DNA from: Schlesneria sp. DSM 10557
GTDB lineage: Bacteria > Planctomycetota > Planctomycetia > Planctomycetales > Planctomycetaceae
Direction of reading: 5' to 3'
Assembly (NCBI RefSeq): GCF_041860085.1
Contig: NZ_CP124747.1
Coordinates: 5,541,001-5,605,000 of the forward strand
Length of the DNA: 64,000 bases
In this document: positions 37,401-45,200 of the stretch, in pieces
How the letters are laid out: the number at the start of each line of letters is the position of its first letter
Numbering within the stretch: position 1 is the first letter of the stretch
Notes under the pieces: model-generated
Databases searched by the model: none
Seen by the model: only the letters and a program-made list of their open reading frames with translations
Told to the model about the DNA's origin: nothing
Program-made: the position numbers and the translations under genes

Positions 37401-40400
37401 TCTGTCCGTAAGTCATTGCTGTCGTCGAATCGTCAATCGATCGATAGCACGAGAGGACATGCTCCATTTCGTCGTGGCTGAGGGCCGCCAGTTTTGGATA
37501 TCGGGGCTGAGATTCATCCGGGGTCTCGCCCTCGACAACGGGATCAACCGGAGCTTCTTCCTGATCAGGTTCAATACCGCGACCATTCAATGAAGCAAGA
37601 TACATCGATTTGACTCCCGCATCCGCGTCGGGGCGCATCGAGAGTTTCTTCAGGATCAAGTACATCGGTTTGGAATTGTTGGTCACCACCGAAAGGTAGT
37701 ACCAATCAAATAGTTCACGCTCTTTTTCGGATACCTCGCCGAGTTGCCGCTGTTCATTGAGGAATTCTGCTTCCTTCCCCTCATGACGCGCCAACGCAGT
37801 TAACCAGCCCAGCGAGGCCATGCGGGCCGTGCCAAAATCCGACGGGATCCAAATCGGCTGCTGCTGGCCGCCGTAGTAGTTTTCGTTGTCCAGGCCGACC
37901 GCCTGACGAATTTGCCAGCTATGCTGCGCCCGCTGCATGAGGGGGTTGAGTGTCTGCGACGGGGTGACAAGAGCTCGACCGCGGCCTTGTGGTTTTTTAC
38001 CCTGGCTCTGCCCGGCCAGACCCAGTTCATCATCCTTGAGTTTCAGTGCCAGGATCGCTTTGAACCGTGAGCGAGCTTCGGCGGCATTTTCATTCTCGGC
38101 TGACTTGGACTTTGCCAAGGCCACACCTTCCCGGTACAGCAGTTCCCAGTTTTTGGGCTGATCTCGTGTCAGTTTCTGGAGGATGCTCAGTGCCTGGGCG
38201 TAGTTCTCTTGCTTCAGCATGGCATCGACCGACTTGAGAACGGTATCGGGGTCTTTTTCTTCCGCTATGACGCGACTCATCAGCGCGTTAGCCTCGTCTT
38301 TCTCACCCCACTTCATCAGCAGTTGCGCCAGACGCATGTTCGAGTCTTTGCCCGGTGATGACTTCAACAACTGCTGCTGGAATTTGACGGCTGATTCGAG
38401 ATCCCCTTCCGATTCGCACAACTTGACGAGCTGCGACAACAATTGGATATCGCGTGTGTCTTCGGTCAGCAGTTTCTCAAGTTCCTGACGTGCGTTCCCG
38501 TCGTCGCCGGCGGTCTGATAGACCTGCGCCAGACAGATCGTCATTTCACGTTGACGGTTTGGTTCACGGCGCAGTCGTTCCAATCGCTCCAGCAGTCGGT
38601 CGAGCTGATTTGTCTGCAGGTAAAGTTCAGTGAGTTTAGGAACCACGCCCAGTCGGTCTTCGAGGTTGCCTGCATTGTCGAACGCCCGCCAGTACAGTTC
38701 GATGGCTTCGCCTGTCCGAAACTGCTCTCCCAATGCCGCGGCGAGTAGCAACAGGCCTCTCGGTTCAGAAGGATTGACCCGAACAGACCGTCGAAGTGCG
38801 GACAATCCCTCTTCCGTTTCCCCCAGTTGAAAGCAGAGCTGGCTGAAGAACTCATAACCTTCCGGGTTGCCGGGTGCCGATGCAATCAGGTCGCGACCTG
38901 CCTGGATGGCCTTGTCACGTCGTCCCAGCTTCTGTTCAAGCTGAGCAACCTGTTTCAGATATTCGGTGCGGTAACGGCGATCAATGGCGGCCAGTCGCGT
39001 GTTCACTTCTACCGCCGCCAGCAGATTGTTCTGCAGCTCTTGAATCCGGGCGGATGCCATCAGGACAGGTACCGACTGAGGTGAGATCGCGCTGGCTTTT
39101 TCGATCGCTTGAGATGCTTCTTTCAGTTGACGCTGGGATTCGTAGGCCCGCGCGAGCCAGTACCACTGCTCGGCATTCTCGGAATCCTTCTGGCTGGCAA
39201 GTTCGACAATTCTTTCTTTTAACTGATCGAGTGCTTCCAGTTCGCGAAGATCGCGGACGATCCAGGCTTCGCGCTCTTCATCATTGGCAGCCAGTTTCTG
39301 GACAAGGGCAAGCTGCGCGTGCGCTTCCTGATGTTTGTCAGCCTGGCTCAGCAGGTCCACCTGCTTGACTTGAAGTGAAAAATTCCGGGGGTCCAGTCGA
39401 CAGGCTTCTGCGTTGGTTTCGACGGCTTCTGCGAGATAGCCAAAGCTGGAAAGAACTTCTGCAAGACGGGCGACGTTCGGAGCGGTCTTCAGCTTTCCGT
39501 CCGCGATCTCTCGCCACGTCTTCAGTGCTTCGTCTTTCCGGTCAAGCGAGTGATAGTATTCACCGAGGTATTCACGATACTGACTCTGATCCGGCGCAAG
39601 TTCGATGGCTCGCTTGTAGAACTCGAGAGCTTCGTCTGTCATGGCGGCCTGCCGAAAGAGTTCGCCGACCTGCGACGTGATGAGCGGGTCTTTCGGTTTT
39701 GCTGCCGTCAATCGTCGCCAGACAGCCGCAGCGTCGGCTTTTCGCGTTGCCTCGTCACGTGCGGTATCTTTCAGGATCAGACGGCCCCATTCGCGAAGTG
39801 TGTCTGGATTGTTCGGTTCGATCCTGTCGAGTTGCTCGTATTGGGCAATCGCCTCTGCATACTTCTGTTCGTACGTCAATTGGCTGATCAGGGCATTCCG
39901 CAGTTCTTTCTTCTTCGGTGCCAGCTTCAGCCCCTTCTCAAGCCACGACTGGGCTTCGGGGGTGCGGCCCATCCCTGCCAGCAGGCGAGCCAGTCGCGAG
40001 ACCGCTTCCAGGTCTTCTGGCTTCCGCTTGATCCAGTCTTCGTAGTACGAGACCAGTCCCGACTGGTCGTCGGTTCGCAAGTAGATCGCTTCGATCCGGC
40101 GGCGGACTTCCCGGTACAACCAGTTGTCGGGGTTCAGCTGTGAGAGAAGTTTTTCAAACTCGTTAATCGCTTCGGAGGCTTTCCCCAATTTGACCTTTAG
40201 TTCGGCAGCTTCCATTTCGAACAGCGATTGCCGGTACTTATCCTTCGTCATTTTGGCGAGAGCCTGGAAGCGGGGCAGAGCGGACTCGAACTGGTTCTCT
40301 TCCAGCAGCGTCGTGGCGATCTGCTCCTGCACCCGAGCATCATTGGGAAATTGCTTTTCCAGCCGATTCCAGACCTCCAGTGCCTGCTCGGTTTTCTGCG

Positions 40401-40926
40401 CACGCTGATAGACGCGACCCAGTGCCTGAAACACGTCCAGCAGGTCGGCCTGAGCCGGCTTGCGCTTGATTGCACGTTCGAGCGCCTCGGCGGCTTTATC
40501 GGGCTGCCCGATCAGCACGAGAGATTGACCCAGATAGTAAGACGCCATCGAGTCGCCTGGTGCAGCCTCTTCGGCCTTTCCGAATGCTTCGACGGCAGCT
40601 GCGTCCTGACCCCTGAGTGATTCCAGCAGTCCAACGATCATCCAGGCCGGCCCCGCATTTGCCGGTTTGGCCGCCGTTGTCTTCTGTCGATAATCCTGAA
40701 TCAGTTTTTCGAGTGAGCCCCGTTCCACGTGATAACCATAAACTTTATCCAGGGCCGTGCCACGACGCGGGTTCTTCTCCAGGACTACCACGAAGCGATC
40801 AATGATGCCCTTTTCCCGGACCTCGTCTTGATCTGTCTCCTGACCGATTACGGCAGAGACCATCAAATGGCAGCACAGGAAACCGACCAGAACGAGACGC
40901 GACCCACCAGAGAAAGTACTGATCAC
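28441..40926 (-). CDS. Giant secreted TPR protein with duplicated C-terminal lectin-like (DUF1581/DUF1583-type) modules
   Basis: At 4161 residues this gene fills about a fifth of the window. It starts with GTG at 40926, five bases after a consensus AGGAGG. Residues 1-28 form a signal peptide ending near AVIG. From about residue 40 to 2900 the protein is built mostly of tetratricopeptide-like helical repeats, such as YYLGQSLVLIGQPDKAAEAL and YRQGI-type units, broken by polar, Gln-rich stretches. The last third holds two copies of a beta-rich module, at about residues 2939-3305 and 3577-3929. Matched landmarks are WIIHEDVVSHV with WLFHDQGVSHL, and NVVLKGDWP with NVVYRGEWP. A third beta-rich domain closes the protein (3935-4161). 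I relate the modules to DUF1581/DUF1583 of Rhodopirellula from memory; this needs a profile search. No catalytic motif is evident. A role in cell-surface architecture or adhesion is inference. Confidence 0.88.
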   Translation of the reverse strand: MISTFSGGSRLVLVGFLCCHLMVSAVIGQETDQDEVREKGIIDRFVVVLEKNPRRGTALDKVYGYHVERGSLEKLIQDYRQKTTAAKPANAGPAWMIVGLLESLRGQDAAAVEAFGKAEEAAPGDSMASYYLGQSLVLIGQPDKAAEALERAIKRKPAQADLLDVFQALGRVYQRAQKTEQALEVWNRLEKQFPNDARVQEQIATTLLEENQFESALPRFQALAKMTKDKYRQSLFEMEAAELKVKLGKASEAINEFEKLLSQLNPDNWLYREVRRRIEAIYLRTDDQSGLVSYYEDWIKRKPEDLEAVSRLARLLAGMGRTPEAQSWLEKGLKLAPKKKELRNALISQLTYEQKYAEAIAQYEQLDRIEPNNPDTLREWGRLILKDTARDEATRKADAAAVWRRLTAAKPKDPLITSQVGELFRQAAMTDEALEFYKRAIELAPDQSQYREYLGEYYHSLDRKDEALKTWREIADGKLKTAPNVARLAEVLSSFGYLAEAVETNAEACRLDPRNFSLQVKQVDLLSQADKHQEAHAQLALVQKLAANDEEREAWIVRDLRELEALDQLKERIVELASQKDSENAEQWYWLARAYESQRQLKEASQAIEKASAISPQSVPVLMASARIQELQNNLLAAVEVNTRLAAIDRRYRTEYLKQVAQLEQKLGRRDKAIQAGRDLIASAPGNPEGYEFFSQLCFQLGETEEGLSALRRSVRVNPSEPRGLLLLAAALGEQFRTGEAIELYWRAFDNAGNLEDRLGVVPKLTELYLQTNQLDRLLERLERLRREPNRQREMTICLAQVYQTAGDDGNARQELEKLLTEDTRDIQLLSQLVKLCESEGDLESAVKFQQQLLKSSPGKDSNMRLAQLLMKWGEKDEANALMSRVIAEEKDPDTVLKSVDAMLKQENYAQALSILQKLTRDQPKNWELLYREGVALAKSKSAENENAAEARSRFKAILALKLKDDELGLAGQSQGKKPQGRGRALVTPSQTLNPLMQRAQHSWQIRQAVGLDNENYYGGQQQPIWIPSDFGTARMASLGWLTALARHEGKEAEFLNEQRQLGEVSEKERELFDWYYLSVVTNNSKPMYLILKKLSMRPDADAGVKSMYLASLNGRGIEPDQEEAPVDPVVEGETPDESQPRYPKLAALSHDEMEHVLSCYRSIDDSTTAMTYGQNFLQQVVMELKRCGRREEANQLEKKAVEEAKEPLQLAMLLPTLIQGNDFENTMILLDRMLALKTETPGNQAGGSSASFNYAQYIQSPDYQSQILAQLMARRAQKKNGISDVLPLWDRYLKTAIRRYEQQQSPAAVAQRSASQRGVQNQQRGYVYVWKGNQQQYENLDFPAANRIYDQATLQMLRQIYVIYKDADALKDLIAQFQQKVATPDMKESEKIFWQFGLAYLHWWTDDKDEALAVLSQATEQLHENPEMKFELARLYEQRQEHDQALAIIDSLSATDQQALQQREITALRMAVNSGNIERARTAAERLFGLRLDSNLQIQLAQQMHQLGMHEQAEAVLSRAGRQAGNKTDVLANLMQQYQSQGKNDLATQIAHQLLRRSPSNASTVLNAVRRRGMGSGDNGTRQQALMVLKRSGKLPEMIKKVENQLKSAPNSQRLTETLIEYYTANGDTKKVEELTAKISETKQDDPAFRYALGQQLLQQGKHKEAVEHFKVALKKDPQLARNNFYQIINTFQNADKMDDLVALLKEFDLKAFRQNPWELTNVISNLSYQDKTRDHAVELFKRAWKELPDQRQQFLSSLNNDIFWQMPEIYDYARQGIIPSETSLQQSNGWHGFGQIQSYSGDGQIKTLINRFLTIATTNKKLDELTEEIVAAQKKVRHWEGGKALLALIDLRRGKVAEGKQTLETVLQTIKAGQQRGNYTLWEIGQELRAHDECTELAIRYFEAACKDPDIMTQNEFQYTPGKPLASLYTKQGRKADARRIILEATKPRPTRHRGNEDYEAYQRINNAISLGQEISTLGFPMDAIRVYQGQLARAEDFTAAVRVYGGGSSGAQQIERLKKQLETGFQTALKGLKPEALPELLSGRKSDQQEEEEPIDLLLIIDSRELDVTRMSSALANLVTTITSSPEMVDKTKTAISELRSKSSDDISQSILVAQISKALNDADNYQTAVTQLVDLVERTPLDPAPEKGTFTAAQRDAAKPQIGLWIVGRDCIKQESLRSAGVKLAERALEAAQRQADRGFELALLREWGQLELERGDPAAAERRWAEMLEVIIPKPPEKPKKPEEPKTSLNGFNPVRPGNHVTVSHATSQCKDLEETILGVPPLHQAATVIPAKIAITAASLPTADRSGFTSRQTSLFQIPSSIDRSTQRAAARRMLSRWEMMLSLAIIGQNSLQIQSVQPVPAPPVKSVIVTLDQFEKATQIAKLAAENGLTELSIKAMSKALQSGPPLNALQAINPNQPFATVSNPQQDDQSQVYAKVSERLTVIEHLWRQKAFPEEAVYSMLKSAVLPERRPLEVFLYLRPLTVDPSQPPQSVGSLLVLSAIRANKVDELKSLIEPKLTQPLGELSARVLLAQIALATRDKGLATEQLEILNQRLQQDTLQNSSELACHVAIPALSQFGSHPTSMELFERAVEHFTQNSQLGRGNAQEEPLRTYRFKLARAHFANQNMEAGKKHLEEYLNSLIPMYARYSGGYGQVRLRAESIKVAAEYARAGLRTELLKCLGQYADTQFNANYGREPAGRSAGIILAGLASLPDAERYQLLLQWSLPTPERNSVRIVADVVQGDHAPGSFDSLRGNAPRGPRSSQVMSTAELLIAAAAKTDKLDELQAVLTPLAEQNIENAAPLLMLVRIANGKSTEAHEALLKLIEERKALASSQTPPSSPLSTTDLLVAHAAIADPHLSDNGRELARQSVAATLRIRDLGQMSLARRESFAPFTGSAAADRMADRPWDQGLKYWTSAANPHAVAGAARPLPALWIIHEDVVSHVCGPGGSELYFKYPLEGEFTVSFDSWVGRFAESAMGYGGVLFNALQLASKAEFTSLGNRTDTVIKPPAPMMQERFNRSRLEVTGKEVRYYANDVLLYSEPRSTSTSPFLFLFGSSEWNSAMTNLKITGNPVIPRQVTLIEKDSLLGWDSDFYGETRPFRHPDHVMEGNNGEPLAKITDPDWSAREGELHGRYLPFSGLGSPGVLQSRIYYDRPLLEGETIDYEFWYEPGVAGINVAPAVDRLAFLFDERGVHLHWMTEGNSIEEGYAGLDASNVLTEENMQRGRVSLKPQDWNSVKLTLNGDLLSIMLNGSVVAERRLESDNSRQFGFYHDKRSSSVRVRNVVLKGDWPETVTSDMLGNLLATTQPRTREERQALSQSIEEKFHFNGLDQRLNHFRSLPEEARYERLADWVLAGDDHRTFRLYGSFTSDSNLTGTNQLAARFTNDSSSSPLTFRRQRPGGDLFAPALDLVDLAKQKNQLNELSKRVTDAPARTPVAVRSKLALQILISIAAEDLGQAAALIPQLHELAQALPEDASVVDRWPELLVSNEATRYAELRGVTLPLLNLLVDQQHKRSLGEAWDARVTGLRDQCRAWMERNQFPPPGAASPKGQWTPVSIEWADAHGRGPVPRWLFHDQGVSHLAGYGHDYLYFQSPLTGSFTVDAEVSTYGWREIRLMYNTQWVGPQYTKTVVDLGNLTGNWSSPKIEPTLEFNEWCRLKLVVEPGRSKYYLNDRVVFEQALPDHPDPWVALMSWGTFSGGAKMVRIKGEPTIPEELKLSSGNKLTGWTAGMYHDPMSANEQNPNTSQLAWVLENGEIQGRKFEMIPDRARQSLLRYHRPLIEDSVVSYDFFYVPGQTLVHPAIGRKSFLLDPDGIKVHWLTDGQWETSALTPTNTTVIPAERRGPANLPFKPNDWNRLQLTLTGDTVSIRLNDVEVYESPVELTNQRQFGLFHYADQTDVRVKNVVYRGEWPRTLPSLQEQELADMGPKPFQFAEGELQTRIDWNFRSPMPSSLKPTGKVTPNAVETRDDGLKIIRGENASAEGIGCGFLWDANLTGDFELTLVYRTFESRTEQQNWQIPRIELFADIGGPFNAPANTHQMMSGIRRAPDGILTSYTGLGNHAGDKYDWTYTHGEYNAPSGRFRLVRKGDKAYYLIAKEDSDEWTLSYTGTIGTGNVTGGNFTLRAEMPTSSGSAVFTRFTLKSSGQSK
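29140..30195 (-). repeat. Internal module copy B of the giant protein
   Basis: It encodes about residues 3577-3929. Landmarks shared with copy A are HDQGVSHL, LYFQSPLTGSFTV, RYHRPLIED, KVHWLTDG, FKPNDWNRLQLTL, RQFGLFH and VKNVVYRGEWP. The order and spacing match copy A, so it is a duplication rather than chance similarity. Confidence 0.8.
31010..32110 (-). repeat. Internal module copy A of the giant protein
   Basis: It encodes about residues 2939-3305. Landmarks are HEDVVSHV, LYFKYPLEGEFTV, YYDRPLLEG, HLHWMTEG, LKPQDWNSVKLTL, RQFGFYH and VRNVVLKGDWP. A helical stretch of about 270 residues separates it from copy B. Confidence 0.8.
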
Positions 40927-40931
40927 AATGG

Positions 40932-40937
40932 CCTCCT
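40932..40937 (-). promoter_or_regulatory. Consensus Shine-Dalgarno site for the giant gene
   Basis: The minus strand reads AGGAGG, then CCATT, then GTG. The perfect anti-16S match at 5-base spacing decides the GTG at 40926 as the start. A 14-base palindrome, GAGCAG GG CTGCTC, lies at 40987-41000 in the shared divergent promoter region with moxR. Confidence 0.75.
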
Positions 40938-41166
40938 GTAGATATGATTTCGAGAGCCGCTTCGATCGATTGGACTATTCAAGAAAGAGCAGGGCTGCTC
41001 GGGTCCAAATATAAGAGATGGGCCCATGAGCCGGAAATTTTTGTCTGAGGCATTTTGTCTTGCCGTGCTTGCGTTGGGAAGCGATCAACGGCAGAATTTT
41101 GCCACACAGCGTTCATGACGCCGGTGCAAGGGCGACTCAGGTCTGTTCACAAACCGAAAGGCACAC

Positions 41167-42159
41167 ATGTCGACGACCGCAGAAACGCAGCAATTGTGTG
41201 ACCAGTTTCGCAGCGATTTCACTAAGCTTCGCGACGAAATTGGTAAGGTGATTGTCGGCAACGAAGACATTATCCGGGGTACACTCATCTGTCTGATCGG
41301 TGGCGGCCACGTCCTGCTGGAAGGGGTACCCGGGCTGGGGAAAACGATGCTGGTTCGGACCTTGGCCGATGCTTTGCATCTCAAGTTCAACCGCGTTCAG
41401 TTTACCCCCGATCTGATGCCTGCGGATCTGCTGGGGACCAATGTCGTTCTGGAAACGCCTGACAAACAGAAGAAGTTTGAGTTCCAGCAGGGGCCAATCT
41501 TTACTAACGTCCTGCTAGCCGACGAAATCAATCGGGCTACGCCGAAAACCCAGTCTGCACTACTGGAAGCGATGCAGGAGCATACCGTCACGATTGCCGG
41601 GCAGACCTATAAACTGCCTGAACCGTTCTTTGTGCTGGCCACGCAGAACCCGTTAGAAATGGAAGGGACTTACCCCCTTCCTGAAGCACAGCTCGACCGG
41701 TTCTTCAGTAAGCTCATCGTCAAGTTCCCGGATCTGTCAGAACTTGAGACGATCCTGGACCGGACGACAGAAGCAAAAACTCCCCGCGCGGAACCCGTTC
41801 TTGTCGGCGAACGGATTCTTGCCATGAGTCAGTTGGCCAGACAGATTCCGATTGCCGACGATGTCCGCCGATATGGAATCTCGCTGATTCTGGCGACGCA
41901 TCCCGATCATCATGCAGCACCCGAGGTCACCAGGCGATACGTTCGCTACGGCAGCAGTCCGCGTGGAGCCCAGGCCCTGATTCTTGCTGCAAAGATCCTC
42001 GCAATTCTCGATGGGCGCTATCATGTTGCGCGAGATGATATCAAGGCGGTCGCACTGAATGTGCTGCGCCACCGCATCATCCTCAACTTTGAGGGGCAGG
42101 CGGAAGGGGTCCAGACTGACACGGTCGTCCAGGGCATTCTGAAAAGCGTCGCAGGATAA
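41167..42159 (+). CDS. MoxR family AAA+ ATPase
   Basis: This 330-residue protein is a MoxR-type AAA ATPase, a chaperone class that typically remodels or activates partner proteins with VWA domains. Walker A is GVPGLGKT at residues 53-60 and Walker B is VLLADEINRA near 112-121. The MoxR hallmarks PKTQSALLEAMQE, FVLATQNPLEMEGTYPLPEAQLDRF and the C-terminal TRRYVRYGSSPRGAQALI are all present. Normally a DUF58 gene follows at once. Here the next gene is a convergent TPR/FG-GAP/ASPIC gene only 42 bases away, and upstream is the divergent giant TPR gene 240 bases away. The DUF58 proteins at 1112 and 21541 are plausible partners in trans. Confidence 0.95.
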   Translation: MSTTAETQQLCDQFRSDFTKLRDEIGKVIVGNEDIIRGTLICLIGGGHVLLEGVPGLGKTMLVRTLADALHLKFNRVQFTPDLMPADLLGTNVVLETPDKQKKFEFQQGPIFTNVLLADEINRATPKTQSALLEAMQEHTVTIAGQTYKLPEPFFVLATQNPLEMEGTYPLPEAQLDRFFSKLIVKFPDLSELETILDRTTEAKTPRAEPVLVGERILAMSQLARQIPIADDVRRYGISLILATHPDHHAAPEVTRRYVRYGSSPRGAQALILAAKILAILDGRYHVARDDIKAVALNVLRHRIILNFEGQAEGVQTDTVVQGILKSVAG

Positions 42160-42201
42160 GTCCTTACACTTAGGCTCTGAGTTGACGAGCACCCTATCCG
42201 G

Positions 42202-45200
42202 CTACTGTTGGCGGATCTGATTCCAGAACTTCGTTGGACTGCGTTTGCGTGTCTGGTACTCACGCAGATACTGCACGTATTCCGCATCGTGCGGTCGCGT
42301 TTCGCCATCGCGATGCGCGTAGACGGTCATGGCTTCAAACGGCAGTGGTTCCACGACGTCGCCATAAACCGTGTTCAAGTCGGCGTCCTTGTCCCAGCCT
42401 ACGGAGTACAACACAAAGTCGCGAACCCACCCTGGGGGCAAGGGTTCGGCGGGTTCTGCGAAGGCAAGTTGAATCTCGTCCCCTGAACCGGTCACCACCA
42501 GCTTGTCATCGCGCTGTGTCAGCAGCGGCAGGACGTCGCCGAAGCGAGTAAAGTTGCCAAACATGGGGGGCCATGCTTCACCTTGAACCAGGTCATGATA
42601 GTCGAATTGATCGGGACCATTTCCGGTTGCTGGCCAGGAACGACGGGAGACCCCGCCACGGTCAGAGACGACAGCACGGACCAATTCCAGTTCCGTCTGC
42701 TTGAATGTCACCGTTGGGTCGTCAACAGTGAAGAAAACCGCGTCCCAGTAAATCTCCATGGTTGAAACGATCCGCAGGCGATGATCGTCGCCTGTGAACA
42801 ATCCAGAAAGATCGACGGCGATCGTTTTTGTTTTCCCGCCCGGGAATCCCATGAAGGGCCTGACTTCCTGCCAGACACCCTGTGCGACTGGAACGTAGAT
42901 CGCCGGAGGGCGAGGTCGTGGCCCCACTGGATTTTGGGAAAACTGGACGCTGAGTGACGTGCATCCCGGATACATCCATCCTGTCAGAAACAGGGTGATC
43001 TGCTGTTTGCTGTGGTCACTCGATTCGGGCATTGGACCGAGGTCAAGCTCTAGAAAGTGCTCTTCCGTCAGACCTTGAGCCAGCCGGTGCTCGAACGTTT
43101 TCGTGTAGATCGCGTCACGCGTGTCGATCTGCTGCAAGAGATCGCGACCCTGCGGATCGCGAGCGGCAACCGGCCTCAAAGGTTTCTGCACTGTATGAAT
43201 CTTGGGGGATGCCAGCTCGGCCGGTCCCACTTTTTCATTGGTGTAGATTTCGGTTCCGGCGGGGTGGTCGACGGCGAATAACTTGAACTGATCAAAGTAT
43301 TCCGCTTCCCACAACTCTGCAGTGACCCGTAACTGGTACTCGCTGTCAACCGATTTCAACTTGGTGCCGTCGATCTTGATGTACTCCCATTCCCGCCAGG
43401 GAGCAATCACATGCTCGGCGAACTTCAATCCCAGAGGAGCATTCCAGAGCAGGTCGGTCACGAATTCGAATCGTTCGCCGTTCCACGTGTAGAGGTAGGG
43501 GCATGATCCGACGAGAAGCTGTGGGATCGAGAGTTGCTGGTTGGGATCGGGATTCACCACATTGGTCGGAATTCCGTTTGTCCAGAGGACCCGCGCGACA
43601 TCAGCTCGCTGGTTGGGGCCGAGTCCGAAATGCGTGGTACTTTCCGTCACGATCTTGGACTGGTACCTCGCACCGGCCTTCAACTCCACCAATCCTCCCA
43701 GGTTGATGTGGTTGGTCCGTTTGTCGTTGTTTTGCTCTCCGGGTTTGACCTGATATCCGATCAACTGGATCTCTTGCCAGCCGTTCCCTGGATTGTCGGA
43801 CTCGCGGCACTGACTGGAATAGCCGGTGACCCCCGCAGGCTGTACAGCAAGCAGATCCAGGTCGCCGTCGTGATCGAGATCTCGGACAACAACTCGTGCG
43901 GTTCCTGCCAGCCAGTCAGCGGCTGCCCGTGGAACTTCGGTGAATCGGCCCTGTCCATCACCTCGAAAGATGGTCGCATGGGTGGCATCGATCAGAATCG
44001 CGTCGGTGGTTCCGTCATTATCAAAGTCACCCAGGCTCGCTGCGGTGATGGGGTTCGAACCCAGGCTGGATGACTGGACCTTCGTCACCGTACCACCTGG
44101 CGAAATGCGCGTGGTGGTGGCCGTCGCTCCGTCGGGGCCTGCCGACAAGATGTCCCAGGAAAGGTCACCGTTAAAATCACCGATGACCAGCGATGTCGCG
44201 TTCTTCAGGACAGAGAATTCGTCCAGCGAGTGAAACCGGAGTCGGCCATGGCGAATATTCTCGAGCCATCCGGCACCTTCCGAGGTAGCGACCAGCAGAT
44301 CGACGTCAGCGTCTTTGTCCCAGTCGACGATGGCCAGTCTGGTCACGGCGACTCCATCGGGTGGCAGGATCGACCGTGATGTCGTGTCCTCGAATGTCAT
44401 GTTTCCCCGGTTCGAGAAAATGCGAACACCGGTTGCTGTTGCTGCGACGAGATCCAGATCCCCGTCGTTGTCGACATCCACCACACATGCGGCAGTGACA
44501 TCATTGACACCCTCAAACGCGTCGCCTGCTGCTCGTGGGACGAGAGATCGACGCTCCGATTGAGGTTCTTTTTTATTCTCGAATAGCTTCAGCCCGGCGG
44601 CACCGTACAGGATCACATCCGGGTCAGCCGTGTGAGTCAGTCGGCTCAGGCGGTATTCGTGTTTGAGGGCGTCTGCGGGTTGCTGTTCGGTAGGGAAGTT
44701 TTTGACCTCCTGGTCGACATCATCATCGAAGTCGTAAGCGAGGATTCCCGAGTAGTCTCCACCCGTTTCGGATGTCGCCAATTGGTCCCACGTTTGCCCG
44801 TCACGGTTTCTCTGCCAGATGACGATGTGGCTATCCAGCAGGACCATCAGATCCGGGTCGCCATTCAGATCGAAGTCAGCGACGGCCGCATCGCGACTTC
44901 CCGCTGCCTGCAGGTCCTTTCTTTGATCGGCCATCGGTTGAAAACGTACAGCGTTTGGAAGCGGGCCATTGGGCTCGGGCAGGTCTGCACGATCCTGGAA
45001 ATCTTTGCCGAAGTCGAGCAGCAAATACTCCAGCGAGTCCAGTGCGACGAACCGCTTGTCGCGCGCCGCTTCGGAGATAATCAGGTTGCGGAAGATGGTC
45101 ATTGACCGTTGAGCAACCTGCCAATTCCCTTCCTGCGCTGCCGTTGCAGACTTTTCCAGAATGTCGTTCAAATCGATGCGCGTATTCGTCTTGATCGTTT

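Noticed and set aside
44040..44060. tRNA T-arm-like GGTTCGAACCC
   Set aside because: It lies inside the ASPIC protein gene and has no surrounding cloverleaf.
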